46,732 nucleotides of DNA from an uncultured Lachnospiraceae bacterium (GTDB taxonomy: Bacteria > Bacillota > Clostridia > Lachnospirales > Lachnospiraceae), in the NCBI GenBank assembly GCA_947382355.1, contig CANCYR010000025.1, positions 1 through 46,732 on the forward strand, given 5' to 3'. Below are positions 45,055 through 46,732 of the stretch, piece after piece (position 1 is the first letter of the stretch; each line of letters begins with the position of its first letter). The translations under genes were made by a program, and so were the position numbers. Below the pieces are notes generated by a model. It was given only the letters and a program-made list of their open reading frames with translations, was not told where the DNA came from and did not search any database.

Positions 45055-45580
45055 ATTCAGCTCGTCTCCCCAGCATGTATCCTCCTGCGTAAATCCGGCG
45101 ACAACCAGATATAGTACCTCGCCCGTAAATAATACTGCATGGTTACTGCATCATACTGCTGCCCACATATAGGAAACGGTTTTTTACCCCTTCCTGCACG
45201 TTTATCAGGTTTCCGAAAGCATCGTATTCATACCGGTTTAATACCCTACCCGTTTCATCCAATATATGGCTGGTACTTCCGCCTTCATCACAGACATAAT
45301 GATAGTACATTCTTGCACATTCACTGTCAGAACACACAATATCATACCCACGTATATATCGTATGATACTTTCTTTTTCTCTCTCCGCAACAACTTCCCT
45401 GTCACTATAGATAAAACTTACAAGCTTCTCATTTTCCTCCATCTCATGGCGAAGTCCTTCCGCATCATAATGTTTCACCTGAATCTTTCCGGTAAAGGTT
45501 TCTGCCTTTTCCATGCGATTAAATCCATCATAACTGTATTCAGCATGGAGGACTTTCATCAGAAGTGATACAGTTTTCTA
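45055..45580 (-). pseudogene. RHS core C-terminal fragment with frameshifts
   Basis: The minus strand reads MKVLHAEYSYDGFNRMEKAE, then 'VKHYDAEGLRHEMEENEKLV' and 'YEYDAFGNLINVQEG', typical YD/RHS repeats. A shift follows near 45165 (VGSSMMQ and stop; the shifted frame gives QQYDAVTMQYYLRARYY). A second shift comes just after RARYY near 45110. No start exists, so it is a displaced piece. Its last ~80 bases are very like 46630–46732 of the intact RHS gene. Confidence 0.8.
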
Positions 45581-45700
45581 ATAATTTCAAGGCATTAAAA
45601 AATTTAAATTGTGGCAATAATTAAAATAATTTTATACCTCATCACATACATCGCTAATGTAAACAACCCCCATGAAAGGTAATGGTAATGCCAATACAGA

Positions 45701-45882
45701 TTACTTCGCTTTATAATTTAAGCAAAATGCCAATACTTCATCCAAAGCATCAATTGCATCACTTTTTTGCATAGTTTATCATCATAAAAACAATCTATTG
45801 GATTTGTCTCTTCTGGATTGATATTTCTATATCCATTGTTTTGAATTAATAAATCGGTATGGTAAAAATGTGAATTAGTCAC
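45701..45882 (-). pseudogene. immunity-like gene remnant
   Basis: The minus strand from 45882 reads VTNSHFYHTDLLIQNNGYRN, then 'INPEETNPIDCFYDDKLCKK', and after one base shift 'SDAIDALDEVLAFCLNYKAK' to a stop at 45701. It looks like the end of an acidic, immunity-sized protein. The start is missing. It lies directly behind the intact immunity gene, as expected of an older cassette. Confidence 0.5.
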
Positions 45883-45907
45883 TAAAAACTATACTATACA
45901 GGCAAAT

Positions 45908-46276
45908 TTATTCAGATATTTTATAGCGTTTTGCAAGTACCCATCCAAACATACCATATGAAGAATTTATTTTTATATATTTATACCCATTGACAGCTAA
46001 AAAGCTAATCAATTCCTGCTCAGTTTGATAATCAATTGGCCAGCAATAACCTTTCATTTTTATCAATTCTTCTTGGTTATCCTTAGCAAAACTTCTAATT
46101 TCACATTCCTGAATATCCAAAATTATATTATAATCAATAATACATTTAAAACAATGGGTCAAAACTTCTGAAAAACAAATTTTTTTCTGCTTGTTTTCAC
46201 TATTATTATATGTCTGAATAATAATACTTTTTTCTTCTAAATTTGCACTATATCCAACGATATAATCATCATGCAT
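45908..46276 (-). CDS. putative immunity protein of the RHS toxin
   Basis: A 122-residue protein from the ATG at 46276 with AGGAGG upstream; an in-frame start at 46366 lies inside the toxin gene and is rejected. It begins MHDDYIVGYSANLEEKSIII, has no signal peptide and ends 'MFGWVLAKRYKISE'. No domain is recognised. It starts 11 bases after the RHS stop codon, the classic toxin–immunity arrangement, so it should neutralise that toxin in the cytoplasm (inference). Confidence 0.75.
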   Translation of the reverse strand: MHDDYIVGYSANLEEKSIIIQTYNNSENKQKKICFSEVLTHCFKCIIDYNIILDIQECEIRSFAKDNQEELIKMKGYCWPIDYQTEQELISFLAVNGYKYIKINSSYGMFGWVLAKRYKISE

Positions 46277-46286
46277 TTTTTGCCTC

Positions 46287-46732
46287 CTAATTCCTACTAT
46301 CTTGTCTTGGTGGTTTCTTGCTCCAATCCCATATATGAATATGTGGAAATTCATGCGTTCCATCATCTATATGATTAAAGTCAATATCCATTTGTGCCCT
46401 TCCATCTGCATCATAATATCTTCTTTGCTTAACACTACCATCTGGATTTAATAAATCTGCTGATGAATTCGGGGGGTGCTTAGTTGCATCTAAACTAGAT
46501 GCTTCTGTATTAGGCACTATTTTATGATTATCTAGTGGTTGTCCATTATTTATTGCACCATTTAAATTTTTTGTACTACCACTCTTACTATCACCACAAG
46601 TATCATACCCACTTGGATCATAATACCCCACTGGATTATTCCGACAATACGCATATAAATTCAGCCCGTCTCCCCGATAAGTATCCTCCTGCGTAAACCT
46701 GGCAACAACCGGATTATAGTACCTCGCCCGTA
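46287..46732 (-). CDS. RHS-repeat polymorphic toxin, C-terminal end (gene runs off the window)
   Basis: The minus-strand frame is open to the window edge. It reads 'RARYYNPVVARFTQEDTYRG' then DGLNLYAYCRNNPVGYYDPS, the conserved end of the RHS barrel (plug region). A variable tail of about 105 residues follows, with the motif RRYYDADGRAQMDIDFNH and HEFPHIHIWDWSKKPP. The His/Asp-rich motif recurs in many bacterial RHS tails, but I cannot name its activity with certainty. The toxin tip is cut from the barrel after PxxxxDPxG in other RHS proteins. The start and most of the barrel lie outside the window. Confidence 0.85.
   Translation of the reverse strand, partial: RARYYNPVVARFTQEDTYRGDGLNLYAYCRNNPVGYYDPSGYDTCGDSKSGSTKNLNGAINNGQPLDNHKIVPNTEASSLDATKHPPNSSADLLNPDGSVKQRRYYDADGRAQMDIDFNHIDDGTHEFPHIHIWDWSKKPPRQDSRN

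Overview
The window looks like a chromosomal segment from an anaerobic, low-GC Gram-positive bacterium of the class Clostridia, most likely family Lachnospiraceae (inference). The signs are strong AGGAGG-type ribosome sites, an era–yqzL–recO–glyS gene order, a single-chain class II glycyl-tRNA synthetase, DUF4349 and M16C peptidase genes, a 1,423-residue dehydratase-activase-like protein, and an acetyl-CoA-type MetA. No rRNA, tRNA or CRISPR array was seen.

Layout. 1–2064: a small plus-strand accessory group (TetR regulator, flavodoxin-like oxidoreductase, membrane-anchored XRE regulator) closed by a terminator. 2584–2809: a foldback repeat (family B). 2922–18794: mostly minus-strand core genes: an orphan amino-acid-type binding lipoprotein, a DUF1113 membrane protein, rpsU, alaS, a chemoreceptor, glyS, a lipoprotein, recO, yqzL, era, a DUF4349 lipoprotein, an M16C zinc peptidase and a VOC protein. 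18.2–19.7 kb: a cluster of three foldback repeats. 19715–23803: a five-gene operon with a secreted small protein, a membrane protein and a MacB-like ABC transporter. 24108–25879: three overlapping genes, namely a PD-(D/E)XK-like protein, a sigma-70-like protein without promoter-recognition regions, and an unknown protein. 26285–27472: nagA on the plus strand. 27475–28866: the remains of an RHS polymorphic-toxin locus with one intact putative immunity gene. Then come a rhomboid-like membrane protein, the divergent activase gene and an HPr-like gene. 35007–36440: a decaying locus with two paralogous XRE regulators, an RNA polymerase alpha-CTD-like gene and a shared operator. 37277–42862: metA, ligA, an RluF-like pseudouridine synthase and a flotillin. 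43031–46732: a VgrG-like spike gene followed by an array of immunity genes, displaced RHS pieces and an RHS toxin C-terminus that runs off the window.

The most unusual content is two families of long foldback repeats. Family A has four copies (12651–12886, 18212–18364, 19038–19185, 28867–29050). It has a conserved structured core flanked by distal arms that differ almost completely between copies yet are complementary within each copy. Family B has two copies (2584–2809, 19464–19691). It has 64-nt arms and two internal hairpins that carry compensatory changes between copies. Such covariation argues that the folded form matters. Other points of interest are the VgrG/RHS toxin–immunity array in a Gram-positive background, the sigma-like protein lacking DNA-recognition regions, the XRE/alpha-CTD locus with a GGACT-N6-AGTCC operator, and an HPr-like protein with Lys at the regulatory Ser46 position.
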